A stretch of DNA of 43,666 nt from a virus. A program made the translations under genes and the position numbers. The notes beneath the pieces were generated by a model, which was given only the letters and a program-made list of their open reading frames with translations, had not been told where the DNA came from and searched no databases. This document shows, in pieces, positions 28,842 to 37,628 of this stretch. Within the stretch, counting starts at the first letter, position 1; each line of letters begins with the position of its first letter. The DNA lies in IMG/VR virus record IMGVR_UViG_3300033141_002059, positions 1 to 43,666 of that record. One strand, written 5' to 3'.

Positions 28842-31004
28842 ATGAAAAAAGAAAAGTATATCATAATTGGTTTAATCGGAATAATTATAGCTGGGTTTTT
28901 AGCTATAGGAAATATTCCTCTTGGCGGAGAAGAAGATGATATAAGTTTTGGGGCCAGAGTAAGTCCTCTCTACTTGAGAAAAAGTGGTAGTTTAATTTAT
29001 ATCACTAATTCAAACTGGGACTTTTCAGTTGGTGGCACCGCTACTTCTTCTGCTGACTTTTATGTAGATACTTCTGGAAATAAAGTATGGCTAAATGGAG
29101 ATTTAGAAATCAGTGGAAGTTGTATAGGATGTGGCGGGATTACTTCTAATTCAATTGATTTTGACGAAATAGTAGATAATGCCACATTAGACGCCGACTT
29201 TGCTATTGCTTCAGCTGGTTATAGCTGGGATTTCGGAAATACTTATATTACCCTAAATAAAGATTTTAGTGATTTTTCTGCTCTATACGAAATGGTAAAT
29301 AAGGAGTATGTAGATACAGCAGTTACCGCACTCGGAGCTTCGTATTATATGACTGACGACGCTTCTGGGATTAGCGATTATAAGTTATGTTCGCTAACTC
29401 CAGCGAGTGCAAGCGAAAGCTATATTGAATCTCTTGACTTAACAAATGATGAATATATAGGCGGTTGGATTTCTGCTTCAGGTGAGACACCAGCTAAATT
29501 GCTAAAAGGAATTTATAACTGGTTTGTATTCGCCGAAAAAACAGACGGGAATAAAACCTTACGGCTTTATTGGAAACTTTTTGAAAGAAAAGCTGATACA
29601 AGCGAGGTTGAAATAGCAACCTCTTCCGATAGCAATGTAATAGACGGCAAATCCTCTTATATTATTCCATTGATATTAGCGAGCGATTATGAACCAGCTT
29701 CTGATTCAAGAATAGTTGGCAAGCTATACGCTGATGTTTCTGGGTCTGGAGGAGATCCAGATGTCAAGATTTATTACCTTGGGACTTCTGGTTCGCGCTG
29801 GGAAATACCAGCGAATACAGAAGTATTCCAAGGTTTTTTCGTTCCTTATAGCGGAGCAGTAAAGGATTTAGATTTAGGTTCTCATAGTTTGTCATTGGAT
29901 GGAAACCTTGACGTGACAGCAACCGCTTCTTTTGGAGATGACGTGATAATTGGTGGCATAGCTTCAATAAGCAATGGGCTTTATTTTAGCACCAATGTTC
30001 AGGTAGCGGGGTCGGTATTGAGGATGAAAGGAACTAGTGCAAACGAAGATGTCCGTATTGCATTTTGGGATAGCTCAACAGATATTTCATCAAACGCATC
30101 TCTCGGCGATGCTCCCGTGGCAATTGATTATGATACGGGCGATGGTTGGGGATTTGGAGCACATAGTGGTATATTTTCAGTAAATGAAAATACAAATACA
30201 ACAGCTAAAGCTGTTCTTATGTCGGCAAATAATGGAATGGCTCTCGGAGCTGATGGAACAAATGCCCGAGTATTTATTGGAAACGACGATTGGGATGCAT
30301 TGTATGCTTATTTAAAAACAACCAATTTAACCGCTGATAGAACCTTTCAATTTCCTGATATTGATGGAACACTAGTTACAACCGCAGGAGCAGGTAGTGA
30401 TATTGATTTGGGTTCTTATGATTTAACCCTAACTGGCGGATTGTTCGGAGCGACTGCTTCTATTTCTGGCAACCTTGACTTGTCAGGCAGATTTGTAGCC
30501 GATACAGCGGCAAGTCATAGCTTTGCTGGTGATTTAACTATTGGAGACGACTTAACCATAACTGGAAACTTATCTTGGGGTTCACTTGGAAGCACAATAG
30601 ATATATCAGATGATACAAATCTAACAGGAGGTAGAAGTTTGACAATGAACGGGGATGCTATTGATGCCGACGCAGAGCTTTATACCGACACAAAATGTAT
30701 CTGGTTTGAAGAGCCGACTGCCGATGATGACTTCAAGAGTATTTGGAGAAGCTCACAGGCAATAACCTTTACAAAGGTATGGGCAGAATCAGACCAGTCA
30801 GTCACCTTTAATTTACAGGAAGACGACGGAACTCCAGCCAACATATTGTCATCAAGTTTGAATCCAAACGCAGGAGAGGCATCAACAACTTCATTTGCCG
30901 ACGCTTCATTTGCCGCAGACAGCGAACTTGACTTGGTGATAGATTCAGTTGCTAACACACCGACGTGGCTGTCTATTTGCTGGACATATACCAAAGACGA
31001 TTAA
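28842..31004 (+). CDS. Long fibre-like protein with N-terminal membrane anchor
   Basis: 720 residues. Residues about 5-24 (YIIIGLIGIIIAGFLAIGNI) are a signal anchor. The rest is beta-rich and Ser/Thr/Asp/Gly-rich, with repeated units such as DLGSYDLTLTGGLFGATASI and DLGSHSLSLDGNLDVTATAS, and the phrase DRTFQFPDIDGTLVTTAG, typical of tail-fibre and surface proteins. A membrane anchor is unusual in a virion fibre. It could be displayed on the infected cell, or be captured at the membrane during assembly. Confidence 0.7.
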   Translation: MKKEKYIIIGLIGIIIAGFLAIGNIPLGGEEDDISFGARVSPLYLRKSGSLIYITNSNWDFSVGGTATSSADFYVDTSGNKVWLNGDLEISGSCIGCGGITSNSIDFDEIVDNATLDADFAIASAGYSWDFGNTYITLNKDFSDFSALYEMVNKEYVDTAVTALGASYYMTDDASGISDYKLCSLTPASASESYIESLDLTNDEYIGGWISASGETPAKLLKGIYNWFVFAEKTDGNKTLRLYWKLFERKADTSEVEIATSSDSNVIDGKSSYIIPLILASDYEPASDSRIVGKLYADVSGSGGDPDVKIYYLGTSGSRWEIPANTEVFQGFFVPYSGAVKDLDLGSHSLSLDGNLDVTATASFGDDVIIGGIASISNGLYFSTNVQVAGSVLRMKGTSANEDVRIAFWDSSTDISSNASLGDAPVAIDYDTGDGWGFGAHSGIFSVNENTNTTAKAVLMSANNGMALGADGTNARVFIGNDDWDALYAYLKTTNLTADRTFQFPDIDGTLVTTAGAGSDIDLGSYDLTLTGGLFGATASISGNLDLSGRFVADTAASHSFAGDLTIGDDLTITGNLSWGSLGSTIDISDDTNLTGGRSLTMNGDAIDADAELYTDTKCIWFEEPTADDDFKSIWRSSQAITFTKVWAESDQSVTFNLQEDDGTPANILSSSLNPNAGEASTTSFADASFAADSELDLVIDSVANTPTWLSICWTYTKDD

Positions 31005-31019
31005 ACCTAAAAAACAAAT

Positions 31020-31871
31020 ATGAAGAAAATAATCATACCAATTATTATTTTATTGGCTATTGGAGCGATAGGTTGGTTTGTTATACCAAAAGAGCAATCA
31101 GTTGACGATGAGGTAGTATTTGATTCAACTCCTCAATATCCTTGGGAGGAGTATGTTGGAGTGGAAGATATTTCTAAACGAACTGCCTATACCAGAGATT
31201 ATGCCCACCCAACCGATCCAAATAAAAGAGTAATGGTTCAAACCTTAAGTAATGAACCTTTAAATCCAGAAGAAGTAGTATTTGGTGACACCGATACCAG
31301 TTCTACGAATAATAAGGATGTCTATATTAGCGAGGCTAATCCTAATGGTAACTATTATGATGCTGGTGCAATTTTCTTAAAAGGTGATTATGGCGAGGCG
31401 GTTAGAACTTTAATACATTTTACTCTTCCTTCGGGAAGCGGGACGATTTCTGATGTAAAATTATATTTGTATATACAGAGCAAGGGCAATTATGCAGACC
31501 AACTTGTAGGAGAAATACACGAACTAAGTAGAACAAATTGGGTAGAAACTGAAGTGACTTGGAATGAATATAGTTCTGGTAATTCTTGGACTTCAGCAGG
31601 AGGTGATTATGTGGCGACTATAATAGATAGCAATTCAGATTTAAATGTTGAGGATGTGTGGAGAAGTTGGGTTTTGATGGGAACTGGAGCAAGTAATCCT
31701 CTAACATTAGATTGGGAAGATGATGTTCACCTTCTTTTAAAAGACGATGGCGAGGATGATTCATCGGGTTCTTTTGTGTCAATAGATGATGAGGATTATG
31801 GTTCAAATAAACCCTACCTTGAGATTACTTATGAGCCAACAGCCGCCAGAAGAATAATAATAACTCAATAA
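31020..31871 (+). CDS. Anchored DNRLRE-like beta-sandwich protein
   Basis: 283 residues. Residues about 3-22 (KIIIPIIILLAIGAIGWFVI) are a signal anchor. From about residue 95 the pattern DVYISEANPNGNYYDAG, then RTLIHFTLPSG, VKLYLYI, WVETEVTWNEY and KPYLEITYEP follows DNRLRE domains, a carbohydrate-binding-like sandwich found in surface proteins. Like the gene before it, it combines a membrane anchor with an extracellular-type domain inside the virion block. The two may work together at the cell surface. Confidence 0.7.
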   Translation: MKKIIIPIIILLAIGAIGWFVIPKEQSVDDEVVFDSTPQYPWEEYVGVEDISKRTAYTRDYAHPTDPNKRVMVQTLSNEPLNPEEVVFGDTDTSSTNNKDVYISEANPNGNYYDAGAIFLKGDYGEAVRTLIHFTLPSGSGTISDVKLYLYIQSKGNYADQLVGEIHELSRTNWVETEVTWNEYSSGNSWTSAGGDYVATIIDSNSDLNVEDVWRSWVLMGTGASNPLTLDWEDDVHLLLKDDGEDDSSGSFVSIDDEDYGSNKPYLEITYEPTAARRIIITQ

Positions 31872-31880
31872 ATAATAAAT

Positions 31881-33098
31881 ATGCCAAGCTTTACATATAC
31901 AGAATTTAAAGCAGAAGTAGAAGCTCAAATAAAAGGTGATTTAACTTCTGCTAATATGAGAGTGCTTCTAAATAAGTCAGTTAGAGAAGTTGTAAGCAAA
32001 GTTGATCTTAGGAGTACTATTAGAAAATCGGCCCTAACACCGAATTTATTCGATGATATTTTTCAATATACCTGCCCCACCGATTTAAAAGGAAATGCGG
32101 TCATTGACGTTAAACCACAATCAGGAAATAGAAGCCGAACCGATATTTGGAGATTAGTTTCGCAAGAGGAATTTGACAGATATAAACAAGACCTCCGTCT
32201 TGATAAATGGGGAGATCCGATTACTCTAAATAGGTCAAGCTGGCAGGGAGAAAATTTAATATCGTTTCAGGAAGACGATATGGTGAGAAAACTTTTAATA
32301 TCGAAAGTAGTAGATGACGATTCTTCGACTATTAGCACTTTAGATTCGTTAACTGCCGGTGGCGGAACTTGGGAGGCCTTCGGAGATGGAACTAATCTAA
32401 CAAAAGATTCAGACAACTATATAAAAGGAAGTGCTTCAATCAATTGGGATATAGACGATAGCGGTGGAACAACCGCTGGAATTTATAACGATGATTTAGA
32501 TGAGTTTGATATAACCGACTATAAGACAACGGGGTCGGTTTTTGTTTGGGCCTATATCTCAAGTGCAACCGACTTAACAAACTTTATTTTAAGAATAGGA
32601 AGCGATGCCAGTAATTATTACTCAATAACCATAACAACCAATAATGAAGGAAATTCTTTTGAGGATGGTTGGAATCTGCTTCGATTTGATTTTGTAAATA
32701 AATCTACTACCGGCACTCCAGACGATGATGCTTGTAAATATGTGGCTCTTTATATGACCAAAGATGCTGGCAAGACAGATGAAACCGATTATAGGTTCGA
32801 CCACATAATATTAAAAAGAGGAAAGCACCACGACTTAATCTACTATTCGAAATATGGTTGGCAGAACAATTCCGGAACATGGATCGAAGATTCAACAGCA
32901 GACACAGATGTTTTGAACGCAGACACAGACGAATACCAACTCTTTATAGCCAGAGGAATCTATAACGTTTCTAAATTTTTGCCGGAATATAATGATGTGA
33001 CGCTGGCTTTAAACGATTACAAAGAGGCAGAAGAAAAATACAAATTAGAGAATCCATCGCAAAGATTAACTCTTATTCAAAAATATTACGATTTATAA
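31881..33098 (+). CDS. Head-tail adaptor-like protein with inserted beta domain
   Basis: 405 residues. The ends look like a short-tail adaptor of the P22 gp4/T7 gp11 kind: the N-terminus FTYTEFKAEVEAQIKGDL with NKSVREV, and a C-terminus with helices (DEYQLFIARGIYNVSKFL, LALNDYKEAEEKYK). Between them, about 150-310, is an apparent jelly-roll domain (SINWDIDDSG, SVFVWAYISSATDL, LLRFDF) resembling carbohydrate-binding modules. The domain call is by eye. Confidence 0.6.
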   Translation: MPSFTYTEFKAEVEAQIKGDLTSANMRVLLNKSVREVVSKVDLRSTIRKSALTPNLFDDIFQYTCPTDLKGNAVIDVKPQSGNRSRTDIWRLVSQEEFDRYKQDLRLDKWGDPITLNRSSWQGENLISFQEDDMVRKLLISKVVDDDSSTISTLDSLTAGGGTWEAFGDGTNLTKDSDNYIKGSASINWDIDDSGGTTAGIYNDDLDEFDITDYKTTGSVFVWAYISSATDLTNFILRIGSDASNYYSITITTNNEGNSFEDGWNLLRFDFVNKSTTGTPDDDACKYVALYMTKDAGKTDETDYRFDHIILKRGKHHDLIYYSKYGWQNNSGTWIEDSTADTDVLNADTDEYQLFIARGIYNVSKFLPEYNDVTLALNDYKEAEEKYKLENPSQRLTLIQKYYDL

Positions 33099-33099
33099 A

Positions 33100-34575
33100 A
33101 TGCAATACGTTATTGACCACAAAGATTTTATAAAAGGATTGGCCCTTTCACGACAAACAGGAGGGTTTTGGGACGATATGAGAGGAATAGAGATATATGG
33201 AAAAGGAAATTGGGCTTCTTCAATTGGAATTCTGAAACCGGGATTTGAATTGACAGAATTATCGTTAGGAGACAATCCAACTTTAATAACTAAATGGGCA
33301 AAGTATGCTGGTAGTAGTTATCAATATAATTTTGGAGTCGGTGGAAGCAAAGCTTATAGAATAAAAAACCCGGGACTCTCTGTAACAGCCCTTGATACTG
33401 AACAGGATGCAGACCATGGAATAGAAAGATGTGTAATAAATGGAGCAGACTATATTTATGTAGCCACAGCGCTTAAATTGGGAAGGATAAAAACATTAGA
33501 AGGAACAATGGCATGGGAGAATAATAGTGGCTCCTATTACGGAACCTTTAATCATGGTGGGAAGCATCCAGCTCATACTATGTATGATATAACTTGGTGG
33601 GGAGATGGAAACGAGATAGCTAAGTTAGAAGCTGACGGTACATTTACAACAAACGCACTAGATCTCCCAAAAGACTTTACAATAGTAGATATTTCAGAGT
33701 ATGGACCATATTTAGCGATATTAGCTAATCGAGGAACATACCTCGCAACCCAAGAATCAAGAGTTTTCTTTTGGGATATGGCAAGTGCAACTTGGAATTT
33801 TGATAGAAAAATATCGAGAATAGTAACTCACCTAGATAATAACAAAGGAATCTTGAAAGCTTTTTCTCCGTTTGCAGATTTTACTATTTTCTATTATACG
33901 GGCAGTATATTTAGAAACATGATTCATAGAAGTGGAATAGATATTACATTTCCTAGCACCGACAATGATATTTTTGATTCAAATGGAGAGGCAACCTATT
34001 TTATTGGAAAAATTGGAGCATCTGGAAGTGAAAGTGGAGCCATCGATGTATATGAATATGGAAATAATTTTATAGAGCTTCCAAATGTTATAAATAAAAA
34101 AATAATGGTTTGCAAAGGAGAGAATTATACTCCGGCAAGTATTAGTACTTCTTATCGGGATTATATTTTAGTAGCATACAATGATGGAGATAATAAATTG
34201 GGAGCGTATTATTCGGGGAATCAGGCAGGTGCATGGGCCAACACAATAGATCTTGATAGTTACTTTGGAGGAATAGGAAGAAAAAAGGTTATCAATTGGA
34301 TAAGAGTAGACTTTGAACCGTTGGAAAACGGAGACAAAATGACTTTAAAATTTGCCAAAGATTATTCGAGAAGTTTTTCTAATATTTGCAAAACAGCAGC
34401 TGGATCGGCGATTGACTATTCGGCTGATGGAGCAGTTGCCAGCAAGACATTTAATTCCAATTTACAAATAGGAAATTTTAGACAATTACAACTTCAGTTC
34501 TATTTTAATTCTGGTGAAGTAAGAATTCACCGGGTTATCATAGATTGGAAATATGCAGATACTACAGCACGATAA
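33100..34575 (+). CDS. Tail nozzle/hub-like beta-propeller protein
   Basis: 491 residues, starting one base after the adaptor-like gene. It begins MQYVIDHKDFIKGLALS and then shows repeated beta-blades (DYIYVATALKLGRIK, YDITWWGDGNEIAKL, PYLAILANRGTYLA, FTIFYYTGSIF, DYILVAYNDGDNKLGAYY), similar in plan to podovirus nozzle proteins that extend the tail tip. Context between adaptor and fibre genes supports this. Confidence 0.6.
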   Translation: MQYVIDHKDFIKGLALSRQTGGFWDDMRGIEIYGKGNWASSIGILKPGFELTELSLGDNPTLITKWAKYAGSSYQYNFGVGGSKAYRIKNPGLSVTALDTEQDADHGIERCVINGADYIYVATALKLGRIKTLEGTMAWENNSGSYYGTFNHGGKHPAHTMYDITWWGDGNEIAKLEADGTFTTNALDLPKDFTIVDISEYGPYLAILANRGTYLATQESRVFFWDMASATWNFDRKISRIVTHLDNNKGILKAFSPFADFTIFYYTGSIFRNMIHRSGIDITFPSTDNDIFDSNGEATYFIGKIGASGSESGAIDVYEYGNNFIELPNVINKKIMVCKGENYTPASISTSYRDYILVAYNDGDNKLGAYYSGNQAGAWANTIDLDSYFGGIGRKKVINWIRVDFEPLENGDKMTLKFAKDYSRSFSNICKTAAGSAIDYSADGAVASKTFNSNLQIGNFRQLQLQFYFNSGEVRIHRVIIDWKYADTTAR

Positions 34576-34786
34576 AACTTGCCCAAAATGTAAAAGGCAA
34601 AAATTAAAAATAATAGACAAAGAAAACTGGTACGAAGAAAAATGTCAGTACTGTGGATTTGGAATAGGAAAACCCCAGAGTAAAAAGGGAGAAATGAAAG
34701 AATTTGTAAAAGAAAAAATGAAAATAGAAGAAAAAAGATTTAGAGAAAGAATTCGACCTACTATTCCTAAAATAGAAAAAATATGA
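34553..34786 (+). CDS. Small zinc-ribbon protein
   Basis: 77 residues from an ATG 23 bases inside the previous gene. CPKCKRQ and CQYCGFG give a rubredoxin-like CxxC...CxxC zinc site; the rest is a charged helix. It overlaps the next gene by ATGA. A Cys-rich protein in the tail block could be an assembly factor or a small tail component. Confidence 0.6.
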   Translation: MQILQHDKTCPKCKRQKLKIIDKENWYEEKCQYCGFGIGKPQSKKGEMKEFVKEKMKIEEKRFRERIRPTIPKIEKI

Positions 34787-35898
34787 TAGAAGACAACGAA
34801 CAAACAAAAGACAAAGAAATAGAAATACCAATCGAAGAGGGTGGTGCTAAGATCGAGATGGGACATTTTCATAAAGGTGGGCCAGATGATCAACCACGAA
34901 TTGATCATAGAGATTTGACATTCAAAGATGCAGATGATCACCCACAATACGTTAAAGCCGATGGAACGCGTGCTTATACGGGAACAGGAGATGGATTTAA
35001 AGACGAAGATGACATGGCCTCTAATTCGCCAACAGCTGCTGCAAGCCAGCAGTCGATTAAGGCCTATGTAGATAATGCAATAGGTAGTTTAGATCTGAAT
35101 CCTTCATTGGCAGTAGTTTCTGATAATTTACAATTAAGCGATGACGATGCTGAAGAAAGTGACGTTGAATCGTGGACAGAAAAAAAAGCACTTACAATTG
35201 AGAATGGTGGATATGTCAGGGTAAAATTTGATATGCGGAGAACCACAAACCCATACGGAACTCAAAAGGGAAGAATTTACATAAACGATGTTGCTGTTGG
35301 AACTATACAGGAAACCACAAGTGAGAATTGGACAACCTATGCGGAAGATTTTGAGGTAGAAGAAAACGATGAAATAGAATTATATGTTTTAGCCGCAAGT
35401 CCCGGCAGAGTAGAGGTTAGAAATTTTAGAATATATTTTGATAAGAACACCAAGAAATACGTTGATGATGAAGATGATGCCGGGAAAACCTACACGGATC
35501 AACAAGTTCAAAAAGCTGTTAAATTAACTCCCTCCGATAATTTACAGGCAAGTGCGGTAAATGTAAGAAATGGAACTAATTCAGGTTATCACAAAGAAAA
35601 AGAAATTGAGGTTAAACATTGGGGAAAGATAAGAGTAAAGTTTGATATTAAATCAGAAGCAGGAGGAACTGCTTATGGAAGGATTTACGTTAATGGAGTG
35701 GCAGTAGGAACAGAAAGAACAACTACGGAAACAACTTATCAAACTTATAGTGAAGATATTGCTGTTGAGCACGGAGATTTAGTTCAATTATATATGAAGA
35801 TAATTGGGGGTGGAGGAGAGAATTGGTATGCCAGAAATTTCAGATTATATTGGGATAAAACCCTTGAGGATGCTGACTATAGTATTAATTTAAACTAA
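34783..35898 (+). CDS. Tail-fibre-like protein with duplicated beta domain
   Basis: 371 residues. The N-terminus has HPQYVKADGTRAYTGTGDGF and then SPTAAASQQSIKAYVDNA, phrases usual in phage tail fibres. Two related domains follow, about residues 105-225 and 245-365, each with VRVKFDM or IRVKFDI, GRIYINDVAVGT or GRIYVNGVAVGT, and VRNFRIYFDK or ARNFRLYWDK. This is an internal duplication of about 115 residues. It probably binds the host surface. Confidence 0.75.
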   Translation: MIEDNEQTKDKEIEIPIEEGGAKIEMGHFHKGGPDDQPRIDHRDLTFKDADDHPQYVKADGTRAYTGTGDGFKDEDDMASNSPTAAASQQSIKAYVDNAIGSLDLNPSLAVVSDNLQLSDDDAEESDVESWTEKKALTIENGGYVRVKFDMRRTTNPYGTQKGRIYINDVAVGTIQETTSENWTTYAEDFEVEENDEIELYVLAASPGRVEVRNFRIYFDKNTKKYVDDEDDAGKTYTDQQVQKAVKLTPSDNLQASAVNVRNGTNSGYHKEKEIEVKHWGKIRVKFDIKSEAGGTAYGRIYVNGVAVGTERTTTETTYQTYSEDIAVEHGDLVQLYMKIIGGGGENWYARNFRLYWDKTLEDADYSINLN

Positions 35899-35922
35899 AT
35901 AATTAACTAACTAAAAAACAAT

Positions 35923-37623
35923 ATGCCATCACCAATCGAATCAATCAGAAAAGTTTTTGGGCCTACATGGCAACCAGCACCTGCTTTTAAGAAATTACAA
36001 AGCAAGGGAATTTATGGTGCAGTAAGAGTTAAAGGAACGCCCATGGTTTATACTATTGGACCGGGCGGTGGACCAATTAGCGAGGCAGAAGCCAAAAAAA
36101 GAGGATATAAAAGTGCTCCAGAATATTATAAAAGCATATTCGGAACTCTTGAACAAAGAGGAATCGTGGGAGAAGTAACTCCAGAACAGGCTTGGTTGCT
36201 TGGTATTCGGGGCCCAGAGGCAAAACAACCGCTTCCACGTGGTTTGGATCAAATAACCAAGAAAGACGAAGCTGTGGTCACCACAGAAGGCGTCAGAGAG
36301 GATAAAGAAGAAGAAGAGATTAAAGATCAGGAAGAAGCTCAAAAAGATCAACAAACCATAGATAAGTTGTCAAGAAAGAAACAAATAGAACAACTAAAGC
36401 AAGATTTAAGAGAATTTGGCATAGAAATCCCAGAAGATGATGAGACTGTGGCCAAGCCAGCTTTGCCTAAATTTGAATCGGTGGCAAAGTCCTTATTATC
36501 AAAATATGGAATAAATAAATTACAAAGCGATATAAATGCAATCTCCAAACAAGAAAGAGAATTGGAAGAAAGCTTCAAAAGAGGAATAGAAAAATCAGAA
36601 GCTCGATTAGCTCCTATGGGAGTATTAAGCAGCGAACAAAGAGAAATAGAAAAACAATACAGACAAAAAGCGGCAGAATTAAGATTACAAAAACAAACCT
36701 TAATAGACGAATACAATACAAAAATATCTTTGGTTAATACGTTGATGGAATATAAAGCATTAGACTATCAGGCCGCCGTAGATGATTATAATACAAGCTA
36801 TAATCGAGCAATTAATTTAATCAATTACTTAGAGAAAAAAGAAGCAGCAGAAAAAGAAGATGAAGAAGCAATCAAAGATTCGGCAAGAGCAGATCTTCAA
36901 GTTATTCTTGACATGATGAATGAAACAAATAAAAAATGGGAAGACTTGGAACCAGAAATGCAGGCACAAATTAAAGCCCTTGAATTAAAAGGTGGATTAC
37001 CGCAGGGATTAACACAATCACTTTATGAAAACATTAATCCTGAAAAAGAAATGGCTTTTCATGTAGTTTCAGAAGATAAAAGCCAAGCGTCTATAATTTA
37101 CAAAGATGGCACCGTAGAAACTTTTAGTACTGGAATTGCAGCAACTGGTGGAGTTGGCGGATATTGGGGTATAGCAGAACAAGTAGTTAGAGAAATGCCA
37201 ACAGCTACCTTTGAGGAATTATTAGAAGAAATTAGAAAGAGAACAAATGGAAAATTATCACAGACTGATATTAAAACATTTTTACAAAATCGAGGATATA
37301 AACCGGGAATAGAAAAAGAAATAAAATTAGACGACGATGACATGAGAAGTATTGTTTTTTCTACAATTTTAGAAGAACCCGGTAAAGAAGAAGAATTAAT
37401 TAGAGAATTAGAAAATACTGGTCTTCAAGTTGAAGATAAGGACACTGGGGAAGTAACGACATATCAAGTAACTACTAGTCAAATCAATAGAATGTTGGAA
37501 ATTTTAAGGGAAGATAGAACAGCGAAAGACTTAAGAGAAAATCCAGACAAATACATACTAGAAGAAGATGGTATTTATAAAAAGAGATGGCTAGGAGAGC
37601 CAAAGAAAATATATAGCTTTTAA
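35923..37623 (+). CDS. Internal coiled-coil virion protein
   Basis: 566 residues. A Pro/Gly-rich N-terminus leads to a highly charged linker (about 115-150) and long helices with coiled-coil character (about 150-330), then smaller helical domains. Its place between the tail proteins and the polyvalent protein suits an internal core or ejection protein, as in other podoviruses. No family recognised. Confidence 0.6.
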   Translation: MPSPIESIRKVFGPTWQPAPAFKKLQSKGIYGAVRVKGTPMVYTIGPGGGPISEAEAKKRGYKSAPEYYKSIFGTLEQRGIVGEVTPEQAWLLGIRGPEAKQPLPRGLDQITKKDEAVVTTEGVREDKEEEEIKDQEEAQKDQQTIDKLSRKKQIEQLKQDLREFGIEIPEDDETVAKPALPKFESVAKSLLSKYGINKLQSDINAISKQERELEESFKRGIEKSEARLAPMGVLSSEQREIEKQYRQKAAELRLQKQTLIDEYNTKISLVNTLMEYKALDYQAAVDDYNTSYNRAINLINYLEKKEAAEKEDEEAIKDSARADLQVILDMMNETNKKWEDLEPEMQAQIKALELKGGLPQGLTQSLYENINPEKEMAFHVVSEDKSQASIIYKDGTVETFSTGIAATGGVGGYWGIAEQVVREMPTATFEELLEEIRKRTNGKLSQTDIKTFLQNRGYKPGIEKEIKLDDDDMRSIVFSTILEEPGKEEELIRELENTGLQVEDKDTGEVTTYQVTTSQINRMLEILREDRTAKDLRENPDKYILEEDGIYKKRWLGEPKKIYSF

Positions 37624-37628
37624 TCTTG

